Shown: positions 16,530-24,562 of the stretch, in pieces | Layout: each line of letters starts with the position of its first letter | How positions within the stretch are numbered: the first letter of the stretch is position 1 | Source of the DNA: BMS3ABIN04 sp965554225 | GTDB taxonomy: Bacteria > Bacteroidota > Ignavibacteria > Ignavibacteriales > Melioribacteraceae | Assembly (NCBI GenBank): GCA_965554225.1 | Contig: CBEVZC010000031.1 | Coordinates: forward strand, 1 to 26,678 | Reading direction: 5' to 3' | Length of the DNA: 26,678 nucleotides | Position numbers and translations under genes: made by a program | The notes under the pieces: generated by a model | Databases searched by the model: none | Told to the model about the DNA's origin: nothing | What the model saw: the letters and a program-made list of their open reading frames with translations, nothing else

Positions 16530-17639
16530 ATGGATATAGAAAACTTCAAAAATAATTTTGGGATTGTAAGCAAGTCAAAAAAAATATGTGACTTGGTTGA
16601 TATTGCAATGCAAGTCGCACAGTCGGATATTTCCGTGCTTATTTCCGGCGAAAGCGGAGTAGGAAAGGAAGTTTTTGCCCGCGCAATTCATAAAGCAAGC
16701 AAAAGAGCCGGCAAACCGTTGGTAAATGTAAATTGCGGAGCAATACCGGAAGGGATTTTGGAAAGCGAATTGTTCGGACATAAAAAAGGAGCCTTTACTG
16801 GCGCTGTTGATAATAGAAAGGGATATTTTGAAATTGCCGATGGTGGAACCCTTTTCCTTGATGAAATTGCAGAGATGCCTTTAACTACTCAAGTTAAATT
16901 GCTCAGAGTTTTGGAAACAAGCGAGTTTATGCCTATAGGCAGTGAGAGGGTTAAAAAAGTTGACGTTAGGATTATTGCTGCTTCTAATAAAGATTTGCAA
17001 AGGGAAGTAGATGCAAGAAGGTTCAGAAATGATCTTTATTTCAGACTAAAGGCTGTCACTTTAAATATTCCTCCATTGAGAGAACGCCGGGAAGATATTG
17101 GCATTTTAGCAGAATATTTTTTGAAAAGTTATGTTCAAAAAAATAATATTCCGATGCCGGAATTAACCAAAGATGCTTTTGAAATACTAAATAGTTATTA
17201 TTGGCCGGGCAATGTGCGGGAGTTAAAAAATGCTGTTGAAAGCGCCGCTGCTCTTTCAAAAAACGGAATATTAACGGAAGAGACTTTCAGACCGCTTCTT
17301 ACCGAGCCTCCTTTAATTGAAGAAAGCAGAAATCTTCCGGTTTATCTTCATAAATCTTTTGAAGCGGTTGATAATAAAATGATCTTAAGTGCGCTGATAG
17401 AAATTAAAAAAGATTTAAATGAACTGATTAATATTGCACATAAAAATGAATCGGAAGTTTCATCTATTAAACCTCAAAGCTCAATGTCTGTTTCGGAAGT
17501 AATTCCGTTAGATGAAGTTGAGAAAAAATCAATTGTGAATGCTTTAAAATTTACAAACGGTAATAAACGCAAAGCCGCAAAGCTGCTGAAATTGAGCGAG
17601 CGTACTTTGTATAGGAAAATAAAAGAATACGGATTATAA
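16530..17639 (+). CDS. Sigma-54-dependent transcriptional activator (AAA+ / Fis), no receiver domain
   Basis: This 369-residue activator uses ATP hydrolysis to open promoters bound by sigma-54 RNA polymerase. Only about 15 residues precede the AAA+ domain, so there is no receiver, PAS or GAF sensor. Walker A is GESGVGKE (40-47), the sigma-54-contacting GAFTGA loop is at 87-92, and Walker B is GGTLFLDEIAEM (105-116). LPPLRERREDI-like sensor region and WPGNVRELKN follow. A Fis-type helix-turn-helix ends the protein (NGNKRKAAKLLKLSERTLYR). An in-frame TTG at 16452 would add 26 residues in a poorly conserved leader; ATG at 16530 is preferred. Its stop overlaps the start of lptE. Control probably depends on expression level or partner proteins. 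Confidence 0.93.
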   Translation: MDIENFKNNFGIVSKSKKICDLVDIAMQVAQSDISVLISGESGVGKEVFARAIHKASKRAGKPLVNVNCGAIPEGILESELFGHKKGAFTGAVDNRKGYFEIADGGTLFLDEIAEMPLTTQVKLLRVLETSEFMPIGSERVKKVDVRIIAASNKDLQREVDARRFRNDLYFRLKAVTLNIPPLRERREDIGILAEYFLKSYVQKNNIPMPELTKDAFEILNSYYWPGNVRELKNAVESAAALSKNGILTEETFRPLLTEPPLIEESRNLPVYLHKSFEAVDNKMILSALIEIKKDLNELINIAHKNESEVSSIKPQSSMSVSEVIPLDEVEKKSIVNALKFTNGNKRKAAKLLKLSERTLYRKIKEYGL

Positions 17640-18253
17640 TGATAATTGAAAAAAATAAAGAGCGTGCTGCAGATAAAACTCAAAAACAAAACATTAAAGA
17701 TATGTATAAATTTAATATTGTAAGTTTTAAGAACCGGAATTTGTTTAAGAGTTTTCGTTCGGCTTTAATTGTATTGTTTTTACCTGTTTTACTACTAGTC
17801 AGCTGTTCATATTCTTTTACCGGCGCTTCCGTTCCGCCGCATCTGCATACAATTGCTATTCCTAATGCTATTGACAGAAGCGGTTCGGGCGAACCTGCAT
17901 TACGGGACGATTTTACAAATGAGTTAATTCAGAAATTTATAAACGATAACTCTCTGCAGATAACCAATAAAACAAGTTCCGATGCAGTTTTAACTTGTAC
18001 TATCATTTCTCTGCCGGACTCTCCGGTTGTTATTGCCGGCGGCGAAGACGTTACGAAAAGAAGGGTTACAATTAAAGTTAAAGCCGTTTATAAAGATCTT
18101 GTTAAAAGAAAAACTGTTTGGGATAAAACATTTTCCAATTACGGTGATTATGATAATAAAGGCGATATAACATCTGCTCGACAAGATGCTATAAAAACGG
18201 CAATAGATAGAGTAAGCGAAGATATCTTACTGGGCGTCGTTTCTAATTGGTGA
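17639..18253 (+). CDS. lptE: LPS-assembly lipoprotein LptE
   Basis: This is an outer-membrane lipoprotein that plugs LptD during lipopolysaccharide insertion. Of 204 residues, the lipobox LLVSC places the lipidated Cys at about residue 56, after a hydrophobic stretch (ALIVLFLPVLLLVS). The mature start YSFTGASVPPHLHTIAIP, then RSGSGEPALRDDFTNELIQK, matches the LptE family of Bacteroidota/Chlorobi, with later beta strands RRVTIKVKAVYKD. The frame opens with ATG overlapping the activator stop (TAATG), but the long basic leader before the signal core makes an inner ATG at 17702 (giving a more normal signal peptide) possible. Position after the sigma-54 gene and miaB is an order I recall from Bacteroidota genomes. 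Confidence 0.88.
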   Translation: MIIEKNKERAADKTQKQNIKDMYKFNIVSFKNRNLFKSFRSALIVLFLPVLLLVSCSYSFTGASVPPHLHTIAIPNAIDRSGSGEPALRDDFTNELIQKFINDNSLQITNKTSSDAVLTCTIISLPDSPVVIAGGEDVTKRRVTIKVKAVYKDLVKRKTVWDKTFSNYGDYDNKGDITSARQDAIKTAIDRVSEDILLGVVSNW

Positions 18254-18368
18254 GTTTCCCTTAACTATATCAATTATTTCAAAAAAAACTTATATTTAAA
18301 GTTCAATTTTAATGACATAAAAATAATATTTTTAGAAATTAGTAATTATTTACTGCCCTTATAGTTTT

Positions 18369-18401
18369 TGAGACTAATTAAATTTTTCCCGGCTAGTCTC
18401 A
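18369..18401. repeat. Inverted repeat ahead of the glycosyltransferase gene
   Basis: TGAGACTA (18369-18376) and TAGTCTCA (18394-18401) form a perfect 8-bp stem around a 17-base loop, 34 bases before the GT2 start. It is followed by the palindrome TTTAATTAAA rather than a T tract, so it looks more like an operator or leader hairpin than a terminator. Confidence 0.4.
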
Positions 18402-18434
18402 TATTTAATTAAACAATCATACAAGGTTGCACAA

Positions 18435-19904
18435 ATGGTAATGGACGAAATAGTTTTATTTGCATATATATTTTCTTTAACAGTTCTGCTTATCTTTGCC
18501 AGCCATGGCTTTATTATGCTTTACTATCATAGAAAGTATGAAAAGAATTCTCCAAAATCGGATAAATCTAAAGTTCATGGTCAAATCGTTACAATTCAAC
18601 TTCCTATTTATAATGAATATTATGTTGTAGAACGGCTAATTAATAAAATTTGTGAAATCGATTATCCGAAAGATAAACTGGAGATTCAAGTTCTTGATGA
18701 TTCTACTGATGAAACATACGATTTGGTAGCTTCTATTGTTAAAAAAATGGAAGAAGAAGGGTTTGATATAAAACATATTCATAGAACGGTAAGAACAGGT
18801 TTTAAAGCCGGAGCATTGAAAGAAGGCTTGCAAAAGGCAAAGGGTGAATTTATAGCAATTTTTGATGCTGATTTTGTACCTAAAAAAGATTTTCTTCAGA
18901 ACACATTAAAATATTTTATAAAGCCGAATATCGGTATGGTTCAAACCAGATGGGAGCATTTAAATGAAGATTATTCAATTTTAACAAAAATACAAGCTCT
19001 GGCTTTAAATGGGCATTTTGTTATTGAACAACCTGTAAGAAATAAAGCCGGCTTCTTTATAAATTTTAACGGAACCGGCGGGGTTTGGAGAAAGGAATGT
19101 ATTTTTGATGCGGGGAACTGGCATGCGGATACTATTACGGAAGATTTGGATTTGAGTTATCGGGCACAACTAAAAGGATGGAAGTTTGTATATCTGCGCG
19201 ATATTACTACTCCGGCAGAATTACCTGCAGAAATGAATGCTTTAAAAGCGCAGCAATTCCGCTGGACAAAAGGCGCTATTGAAACGGCGAAAAAATTGCT
19301 GCCGCAAGTATGGAGATCAAAACTTCCGCTAAGGGTTAAGATACAATCTACTTTTCATCTTACAAACAATTTGGTCTTCCCTTTTATTTTGTTAGCCGGT
19401 ATATTGAACGTACCGCTTGTATTTATTAAAAACAGCGGTCCGTACGACCCTTTCTTCAATTTTATGTCGATATTTGTTCTGGCTTTTATCAGCTCATTCT
19501 TATTTTATCTTTATGCCCAAAGAGATGTTGACAACAATTGGAGACAAAAGATGACGCTGTTTCCCTTGTTTATGGCGGGCAGTATGGGATTTGCGGTAAA
19601 TAATTCCAGAGCAGTAATAGAGGGATTGCTGGATAGAAAAAGTGAATTTGTAAGAACTCCGAAATTTAAAATTATTAATCGTTCGGATTCTACAAGAAAT
19701 AACAAATATTTATCTACGCTGAAAATGGATCCTTCTGCTTTTATTGAATTAATGATGGCGGTTTATTGTTTTATTGGTGTAGTAGCGTCAATTTATTTTA
19801 TGGAAATTGCCGCACTCCCGTTTCATTTAATGTTTTTTTTAGGATTTAGTTCTGTTGCTGCTTTGTCTTTTAAACATGCTAAACTAAATAAAAATGCCGG
19901 CTAA
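18435..19904 (+). CDS. Family 2 glycosyltransferase, cellulose-synthase-like membrane enzyme
   Basis: This 489-residue inner-membrane processive beta-glycosyltransferase has an N-terminal membrane helix (about 5-30) and the GT-A fold with IQLPIYNE (54-61), LDDSTD (87-92), FDADF (143-147, the DxD that binds the nucleotide-sugar metal), TED (235-237, catalytic base) and QQFRW (273-277, acceptor/processivity motif). Several C-terminal membrane helices follow (about 310-330, 343-362, 380-395, 430-475). There is no PilZ domain. The pattern fits GT2 enzymes near cellulose synthase and mannan/glucosylceramide synthases; the product is unknown. It overlaps the TPR gene by 11 bases. Confidence 0.92.
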   Translation: MVMDEIVLFAYIFSLTVLLIFASHGFIMLYYHRKYEKNSPKSDKSKVHGQIVTIQLPIYNEYYVVERLINKICEIDYPKDKLEIQVLDDSTDETYDLVASIVKKMEEEGFDIKHIHRTVRTGFKAGALKEGLQKAKGEFIAIFDADFVPKKDFLQNTLKYFIKPNIGMVQTRWEHLNEDYSILTKIQALALNGHFVIEQPVRNKAGFFINFNGTGGVWRKECIFDAGNWHADTITEDLDLSYRAQLKGWKFVYLRDITTPAELPAEMNALKAQQFRWTKGAIETAKKLLPQVWRSKLPLRVKIQSTFHLTNNLVFPFILLAGILNVPLVFIKNSGPYDPFFNFMSIFVLAFISSFLFYLYAQRDVDNNWRQKMTLFPLFMAGSMGFAVNNSRAVIEGLLDRKSEFVRTPKFKIINRSDSTRNNKYLSTLKMDPSAFIELMMAVYCFIGVVASIYFMEIAALPFHLMFFLGFSSVAALSFKHAKLNKNAG

Positions 19905-20550
19905 AATGGATGCTTCTTCAGAAATCGGTAATACAGATAAGTTCGCTTTGATTTATGAATTTAATAAAGATTCTCCTCTATTTGCATATGTCGCACAAAA
20001 GGAATTGGAGAGCGGAAATTTTGAACGAGCTTTCGAAATTATTACCGATGGAATAAAAAAATATCCTGAATATCCTACCGCATATTTTATTTATTCGGAT
20101 ATTTTATATGCGCAAGGTAAAATATCCGAAGCTAAAGAGACCATTTCCAAAGGAGCCGACTTATTAATTTCCAAAGATACTTTTGAATTCTATATGAAAA
20201 AAATTCAAAGAGAAATTGATATAAACAATAATAAATCAAAGTTGGGAACGGAGAAAGATAAGACTGTGGATGAAAAATCCGATTTGGAAGAATTAGCAAA
20301 AAAATTAGATGCTGCAAAAATCGAGAATCAAGAGGTTAGTCAGCAAATTATAGATGAGCATAGAAAATTAAGCTCCCAAACACATAAAATTGTTTCCGAA
20401 ACTCTCGCCGGAATATATTTTGACCAAGGTAATTGGCAGGAAGCTCTGGAAGTTTATAAAGAATTAATAAAACTTCGACCTCAGCGGGCTGAAATTTATC
20501 GAAATAAAATTAACATTATTGAAAATAAAATCGGTAAAAAGAAAAAGTAG
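19894..20550 (+). CDS. Tetratricopeptide-repeat protein with central coiled coil
   Basis: This is a 218-residue protein of unknown function with no signal peptide. N-terminal TPR-like pairs lie at about 28-95 (LFAYVAQKELESGNFERAFE; YPTAYFIYSDILYAQGKISE). A charged, probably coiled-coil stretch lies at about 125-165 (EELAKKLDAAKIENQEVSQQ). A clear last TPR is at about 170-203 (LAGIYFDQGNWQEALEVYKE). The tail is lysine-rich. The ATG lies 11 bases inside the glycosyltransferase gene, so the two are coupled; another ATG at 19906 is possible. It may scaffold or regulate the membrane glycosyltransferase, an inference from coupling only. Confidence 0.82.
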   Translation: MPAKMDASSEIGNTDKFALIYEFNKDSPLFAYVAQKELESGNFERAFEIITDGIKKYPEYPTAYFIYSDILYAQGKISEAKETISKGADLLISKDTFEFYMKKIQREIDINNNKSKLGTEKDKTVDEKSDLEELAKKLDAAKIENQEVSQQIIDEHRKLSSQTHKIVSETLAGIYFDQGNWQEALEVYKELIKLRPQRAEIYRNKINIIENKIGKKKK

Positions 20551-20626
20551 TCTCTTCTGCTTTACCTAATGACCTTACTTTACTTCCAATGAGCATTTAA
20601 AATATTATCGACTTATCTTTCCATTT

Positions 20627-21253
20627 ATGACAAAAATAAACTTGCAAAACTTGGGAGAAGAAAAGTTAGATCTTACTTTTTATCAAAGAAATGTTTTGGC
20701 TGTTGCTAAAGAATTATTAGGGAAAGTGTTTGTAAAAAAGGAAGATCATAAAATTCTTAGCGGTAAGATTGTAGAAGTTGAAGCTTACGAAGGGAAAACA
20801 GATCAAGCTTCTCATTCATATAAAGGCAAGACCAAAAGAAATGAAGTAATGTTTGAAGGGGGCGGGCTATTGTATGTATATTTTACTTATGGAGTTCATT
20901 TTTGTGCAAATATTGTAACGGGTAAAAAGGATGAAGGGAATGCAGTACTGATTAGAGGGATTGAACCGTTAACCGGTATTGAGACTATGGCAGAACGCAG
21001 GTTTGGGAGAACCAAATTGTTCGGCAAAGAAATTCTTAATTTAACTAACGGTCCGGGCAAAATTTGTCAAGCTTTTTCAATCGGTCGGGCGGAAAACGGG
21101 GAAGATTTGACGAACGGAAAAATTTATATTTTAAATAGACCGGGAATTAAAAAATCTCGGATAGTTGAAACGACAAGAATCGGGATAAAGAAATCACCCG
21201 AACTGCCATGGAGATTTTATATTAAGGACAATAAATACGTTTCAAAGAAATGA
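20627..21253 (+). CDS. mpg: 3-methyladenine DNA glycosylase (Aag/MPG family)
   Basis: This monofunctional base-excision enzyme removes alkylated purines such as 3-methyladenine and hypoxanthine. The length of 208 residues is typical. Family motifs are VAKELLGK near the N-terminus, VEVEAYEGKTDQASHSYKGK (active-site segment with the catalytic Glu of EAYEG), RNEVMFEGGGLLYVYFTYG (the intercalating aromatic segment), AVLIRGIEPL and LTNGPGKICQAF. The stop overlaps the start of the GT9 gene (ATGA), suggesting co-translation despite unrelated roles. Confidence 0.95.
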   Translation: MTKINLQNLGEEKLDLTFYQRNVLAVAKELLGKVFVKKEDHKILSGKIVEVEAYEGKTDQASHSYKGKTKRNEVMFEGGGLLYVYFTYGVHFCANIVTGKKDEGNAVLIRGIEPLTGIETMAERRFGRTKLFGKEILNLTNGPGKICQAFSIGRAENGEDLTNGKIYILNRPGIKKSRIVETTRIGIKKSPELPWRFYIKDNKYVSKK

Positions 21254-22305
21254 ATAAGAATTTTCAAAATATTTTAATTGTTAGAACTGATAGAATCGGG
21301 GATGTTGTGTTGTCGCTTCCGTTAACAACAATTATTAAAAACAAATATCCCAATGCTGAAATATCGTTTCTTCTTAGAGATTACACAAAGGATTTATTAT
21401 ACAAACATCCGGCAGTGGATAAAGTTTTAGTTCTTGAAGAAAAGAAAGGGAAAGTAATATTTTGGAAAAATATAAAGAAAATTAAGGCGGAGAATTTCGA
21501 TACTTGTTTAATTCTTTATCCCACGTTTAAGATTTCTTTGATGCTGTTCTTATCAAAGATTAAAAACAGAATCGGGACGGGATACAGATGGTATTCGTTT
21601 CTGTTCAACCAAAAAATATACGAACATAGGAAATATGGCGAAAAGCACGAACTTGAATATAACCTTAATATGCTGGGGAAAATGGGAATTGATCCGGAGC
21701 AAGCAAGAGCTAATGTCTCTTTTGATATACAAATAGATAAAAATAGTAAACAAAAAGTCGATTCCGTATTAAAACGGTTTTCCTATAAGGATTCTTTGCC
21801 GATGGTAATTATTCACCCTGGAAGCGGAGGAAGTGCTATAGATTTGCCGGTTTCTAAGATAAAATCGCTTACTGAGAGATTGGCACATGAATTGAACATC
21901 AATCTAATAATAACCGGATCTAAAAATGAAATTAACATTTGTACTGAAATTTCGAATAGTAATAGTGAAATTATTAATTTAGCCGGAAAATTAGATTTAA
22001 GGGAACTAATAGCATTGATTAATAAAACGGAGATACTGATTGCAAACTCAACCGGACCCATACACATTGCCGGTGCATTGAATAAATTTGTGGTAGGATT
22101 TTATCCTTTGATCCCTTCATGTTCTCCAACTCGCTGGGCACCATTTACCGATAAGAAAAGAATCTTTACTCCGGATTTGGATTGCGGAGGAAATTGTACA
22201 AGAGAAAAATGTGAAAAATTAAACTGTATGAATTCAATTGATATAAATAAAGTGTTTAAAGAAGTAGATAAAATCTTAAATTCCGATAATTATTTGGAGA
22301 ACTAA
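21250..22305 (+). CDS. Family 9 glycosyltransferase (LPS heptosyltransferase-like)
   Basis: This 351-residue GT-B enzyme is likely on the cytoplasmic face of the inner membrane, building the LPS core. The N-terminal RTDRIGDVVLSLPL (11-24) is the family acceptor-side motif. The C-domain has IIHPGSGG (about 190-197) and ANSTGPIHIAGAL (about 260-272), which bind the nucleotide sugar. A cysteine-rich tail (CGGNCTREKCEKLNC) resembles that of other heptosyltransferases of this clade. The donor (ADP-heptose or another sugar) cannot be set from sequence. It overlaps mpg by 4 bases and is followed directly by the DUF3108 gene. Confidence 0.92.
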   Translation: MNKNFQNILIVRTDRIGDVVLSLPLTTIIKNKYPNAEISFLLRDYTKDLLYKHPAVDKVLVLEEKKGKVIFWKNIKKIKAENFDTCLILYPTFKISLMLFLSKIKNRIGTGYRWYSFLFNQKIYEHRKYGEKHELEYNLNMLGKMGIDPEQARANVSFDIQIDKNSKQKVDSVLKRFSYKDSLPMVIIHPGSGGSAIDLPVSKIKSLTERLAHELNINLIITGSKNEINICTEISNSNSEIINLAGKLDLRELIALINKTEILIANSTGPIHIAGALNKFVVGFYPLIPSCSPTRWAPFTDKKRIFTPDLDCGGNCTREKCEKLNCMNSIDINKVFKEVDKILNSDNYLEN

Positions 22306-23088
22306 ATGCTCTTAAAAAATTTTAAATATATTTTATTCTTCCTTTTAGTCGCGGGTAATGTTGCTGCACAAAAAAAAGAATTCCGCAAGCTGGAAAACAA
22401 AGCTTTTAAAGTGGGCGAAAAACTTACATTTGATGTAAAATACGGATTTGTAACTGCAGGCGTTGCCGTGATGGAGATCCCTAAAATTAAAAAGATATCG
22501 CATAGAAAAACTTATTATGTTACATTTAAAGTTAATTCCGTTCCTGCATTCGATCCTTTTTATAAAGTGCGCGACAGGTATGTATCATATTTGGATGTTG
22601 AAGGACTCTTCCCTTGGAGGTTTGAGCAGCATATTAGAGAAGGCGGCTATAGGCGGGACTTCTCGGCGTTTTTTGATCAAAGAAGACATGTTGCAAAAAC
22701 AAGTGAAGGGACTTATAAAATTCCACCGAATGTTAGTGATATAATTTCCGCATTTTATTTAGCGAGAACTTTTGATTATACCGGAATGAAGCCCGGTGAT
22801 AAAGTACATCTTGAAAATTTTTATAAAGATAAAGTCTATCCGCTGGATGTAGTCTTCCGGGGAAGAGAAACGATAGATGTCGAAGCCGGTACTTTCAAGT
22901 GCATTATTGTGGAGCCTTTAGTTGTAGAAGGCGGATTGTTTAAAAGTGAAGGAAATATTATAATCTGGCTTTCCGACGATGAGCTGAAAGTGCCTATAAA
23001 AGTAAAGTCCAAAGTTGTGATCGGTTCTATTGATGCGGAGCTTTCTTCGTATAAAAATCTTGCCGGGGAATTTAAAGCAAAAGAATAA
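22306..23088 (+). CDS. DUF3108 domain-containing secreted protein
   Basis: This 260-residue protein has a signal peptide (about 1-21, ending NVAAQ). The remainder matches DUF3108, a beta-rich periplasmic or outer-membrane-associated domain: VGEKLTFDVKYGFVTAGVAV, the RFEQHIREGGYRRDF region, YLARTFDYTGMKPGD, VEAGTFKCIIVEP and IIWLSDDELKVPIKVKSKV. The function is unknown; its place in an LPS/glycosyltransferase run suggests envelope maintenance. The ATG immediately follows the GT9 stop. A terminator-like hairpin lies about 50 bases downstream. Confidence 0.9.
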   Translation: MLLKNFKYILFFLLVAGNVAAQKKEFRKLENKAFKVGEKLTFDVKYGFVTAGVAVMEIPKIKKISHRKTYYVTFKVNSVPAFDPFYKVRDRYVSYLDVEGLFPWRFEQHIREGGYRRDFSAFFDQRRHVAKTSEGTYKIPPNVSDIISAFYLARTFDYTGMKPGDKVHLENFYKDKVYPLDVVFRGRETIDVEAGTFKCIIVEPLVVEGGLFKSEGNIIIWLSDDELKVPIKVKSKVVIGSIDAELSSYKNLAGEFKAKE

Positions 23089-23140
23089 AGCAATTTCTCT
23101 TTGTGCTAAACTGATAAAAATAGCAGATTACGATTTATAA

Positions 23141-23165
23141 AGCGAAAGTTCTCTTTCACTTTTTG
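23141..23165 (+). terminator. Rho-independent terminator after the DUF3108 gene
   Basis: AGCGAAAG (23141-23148) and CTTTCACT (23153-23160) pair around a TTCT loop with one C-A mismatch (5 bp inner, 2 bp outer), followed by a T run. It is the likely end of the long + strand run from miaB to DUF3108. Confidence 0.55.
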
Positions 23166-23175
23166 TTAAAATTTT

Positions 23176-23219
23176 ATCTGTGGAAATCTGTTGCATCAGC
23201 GTTATCCGTGTTCTATCTA
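23176..23219. repeat. REP-like quasi-periodic ATCyGyG repeat
   Basis: Units resembling ATCTGTGGA, ATCTGTTGC, ATCAGCGTT and ATCCGTGTT begin at 23176, 23186, 23195 and 23204, with a further ATCT at 23215, so spacing is 9 to 11 bases. Similar ATCyGyG-type strings are, to my recollection, scattered between genes in many Bacteroidota and related genomes. Only one copy of the block is in this window. Confidence 0.5.
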
Positions 23220-23369
23220 CTCAGCGTACTATTGAAAGTTTAGAGTTTAACCCAAATTTGTGTAAATTAGAATACTTATTAAAATGCTTTAGTATTGATA
23301 ACATAATTCAATTAGATAAGATGCTCTAAAAATAGGAAAGGTAATAAGTACAGATTTATTATTTTAAAC

Positions 23370-23433
23370 TTGACATAACCGGTTTTTTTTTTACTTTAAT
23401 GTTCGAATATACTATTTAATTTAATATAGGAGG
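23370..23433 (+). promoter_or_regulatory. Candidate promoter and strong ribosome-binding site
   Basis: TTGACA at 23370-23375 is followed 16 bases later by TACTTTAA (23392-23399), close to the Bacteroidota TAnnTTTG box with a 19-20 base spacing from the upstream TTG. A T10 tract lies between them. GGAGG at 23429-23433 stands 5 bases before the ATG at 23439, the strongest Shine-Dalgarno in the window. Confidence 0.5.
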
Positions 23434-23438
23434 ACATA

Positions 23439-24419
23439 ATGCAGAAAAGATTTATTTTTCTATTTATTGCTACTATTTTATTAACATTATTCGTCTTATA
23501 TTCTTGTAATGAACCGAACGTTGTAGAAGAAAAAAAGGTTGAAAAACAAGAAAATCCGGTTCTTAAAAAAGAGACTAATACAGGACATAATCCTTTTGCC
23601 GATGTTACTGCAAACGGTAAGTTATTAGGATATAAAGTAGTCAATGTACATGGGAAACAAGTAAAAGTACCTGTTTATGATGGAAATCCGAATCTCGATA
23701 TACAACCTGACAAAATGCAGTGTGATGATTATTTTGAATATGTTTGGTCATTTGATCATTATACAAAAAGAGGGGATAAATGGCTTGGAATATGGCCATA
23801 TTCTTATTCTATTTCTGTTCTTAAAGATTTCAAAACTACATGGGGTTACACTAAAGTTGTCGTTGATCCAAATGGTAATTATAGTAAAGTTTTAAATGCA
23901 GGATATTCTGCAGATGATATTATGGTAAAATTACCTTCCTATAGTTCTTATCAAAGCGTTGTACAACAATATAATGCAAAATATTATTTCATCGATGAAC
24001 CTATAAGAAGAGGAACTTATTCAAAAGAACAATTAGTAGAAATTGCAAATTATATTGTAAGTGTAAGAGCGAATTCAGGATTAATGATTAGTTCATTTTG
24101 GTACAATCCGTATCTTGGACCAACGTTTGATTTACTTTATGTCGTTAATCATACCAGTAATGCATATATTCAGTGTGATCAATATGATGGTGATCAAAGA
24201 GGTTTGTGGACTGGATTTCATCAATCAATTGGTGATCGAAATCCTTCAGATTGGGTTAATACCGTGAGAGATGATGTTTCAGAATTCAACCAACTATTTG
24301 CAAAAGCGAATAATTTAAACCTAAAATCTCTTTGGCTTTATACTCGAGATGGAAACCACGGTGCTGCTGCTGATTTTAGCGATTATGGATGGCAAAATGG
24401 TTTTTTTAAGGAGATTTGA
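23439..24419 (+). CDS. Lipoprotein of unknown function, C-terminus frameshifted
   Basis: This is a 326-residue lipoprotein with a signal peptide and lipobox LYSC (lipidated Cys23). I do not recognise the family. An acidic/lysine linker leads to a globular part with SYSISVLKDFKTTWGYTKVV, AKYYFIDEPIRRG (a DEP triad on a strand end), LMISSFWYNPY and SLWLYTRDGNHG. This pattern of strands ending in acidic and aromatic residues suggests a glycoside-hydrolase-like TIM barrel, as an inference. The frame stops soon after a T7 run (24401-24407), while a protein-like continuation of 46 codons lies in the +1 frame to 24546. A one-base deletion in the T run would give about 368 residues. The OMP-like gene follows. 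Confidence 0.8.
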   Translation: MQKRFIFLFIATILLTLFVLYSCNEPNVVEEKKVEKQENPVLKKETNTGHNPFADVTANGKLLGYKVVNVHGKQVKVPVYDGNPNLDIQPDKMQCDDYFEYVWSFDHYTKRGDKWLGIWPYSYSISVLKDFKTTWGYTKVVVDPNGNYSKVLNAGYSADDIMVKLPSYSSYQSVVQQYNAKYYFIDEPIRRGTYSKEQLVEIANYIVSVRANSGLMISSFWYNPYLGPTFDLLYVVNHTSNAYIQCDQYDGDQRGLWTGFHQSIGDRNPSDWVNTVRDDVSEFNQLFAKANNLNLKSLWLYTRDGNHGAAADFSDYGWQNGFFKEI

Positions 24420-24546
24420 TCATCTTTATAGATATTATTGGCATTGTTATTTCCCAGGTGATCCTTGTTATTGCCAGTCTCATCCCGAAGAGTGGAGATT
24501 AGTAAGGATAGACGATATGGGACAAGAAAAAGAAGTGTATTATTAA
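24406..24546 (+). pseudogene. Out-of-frame C-terminal tail of the preceding lipoprotein
   Basis: In the +1 frame after the T7 run, 46 codons read through to TAA at 24544-24546. The segment is aromatic- and cysteine-rich and protein-like (LRRFDHLYRYYWHCY, PGDPCYCQSHPEEW, VRIDDMGQEKEVYY). It ends 16 bases before the next ATG, where a gene end is expected. It has no start or ribosome site of its own, so it is read best as the lost tail of the lipoprotein. Confidence 0.7.
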
Positions 24547-24562
24547 AATTTGAGAAAGCAAA

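Larger units (their letters stand above)
23089..23438. other. 350-base gene-free spacer
   Basis: There is no credible ORF on either strand. In order it holds a terminator-like hairpin (23141-23165), a quasi-periodic repeat (23176-23219), AT-rich DNA, and the promoter and Shine-Dalgarno site of the next gene. Confidence 0.6.

Noticed and set aside
23439..24546. Recent horizontal transfer of the lipoprotein gene
   Set aside because: Codon and base use look slightly plainer than neighbours but not clearly foreign, and no mobile gene or direct repeat flanks it.
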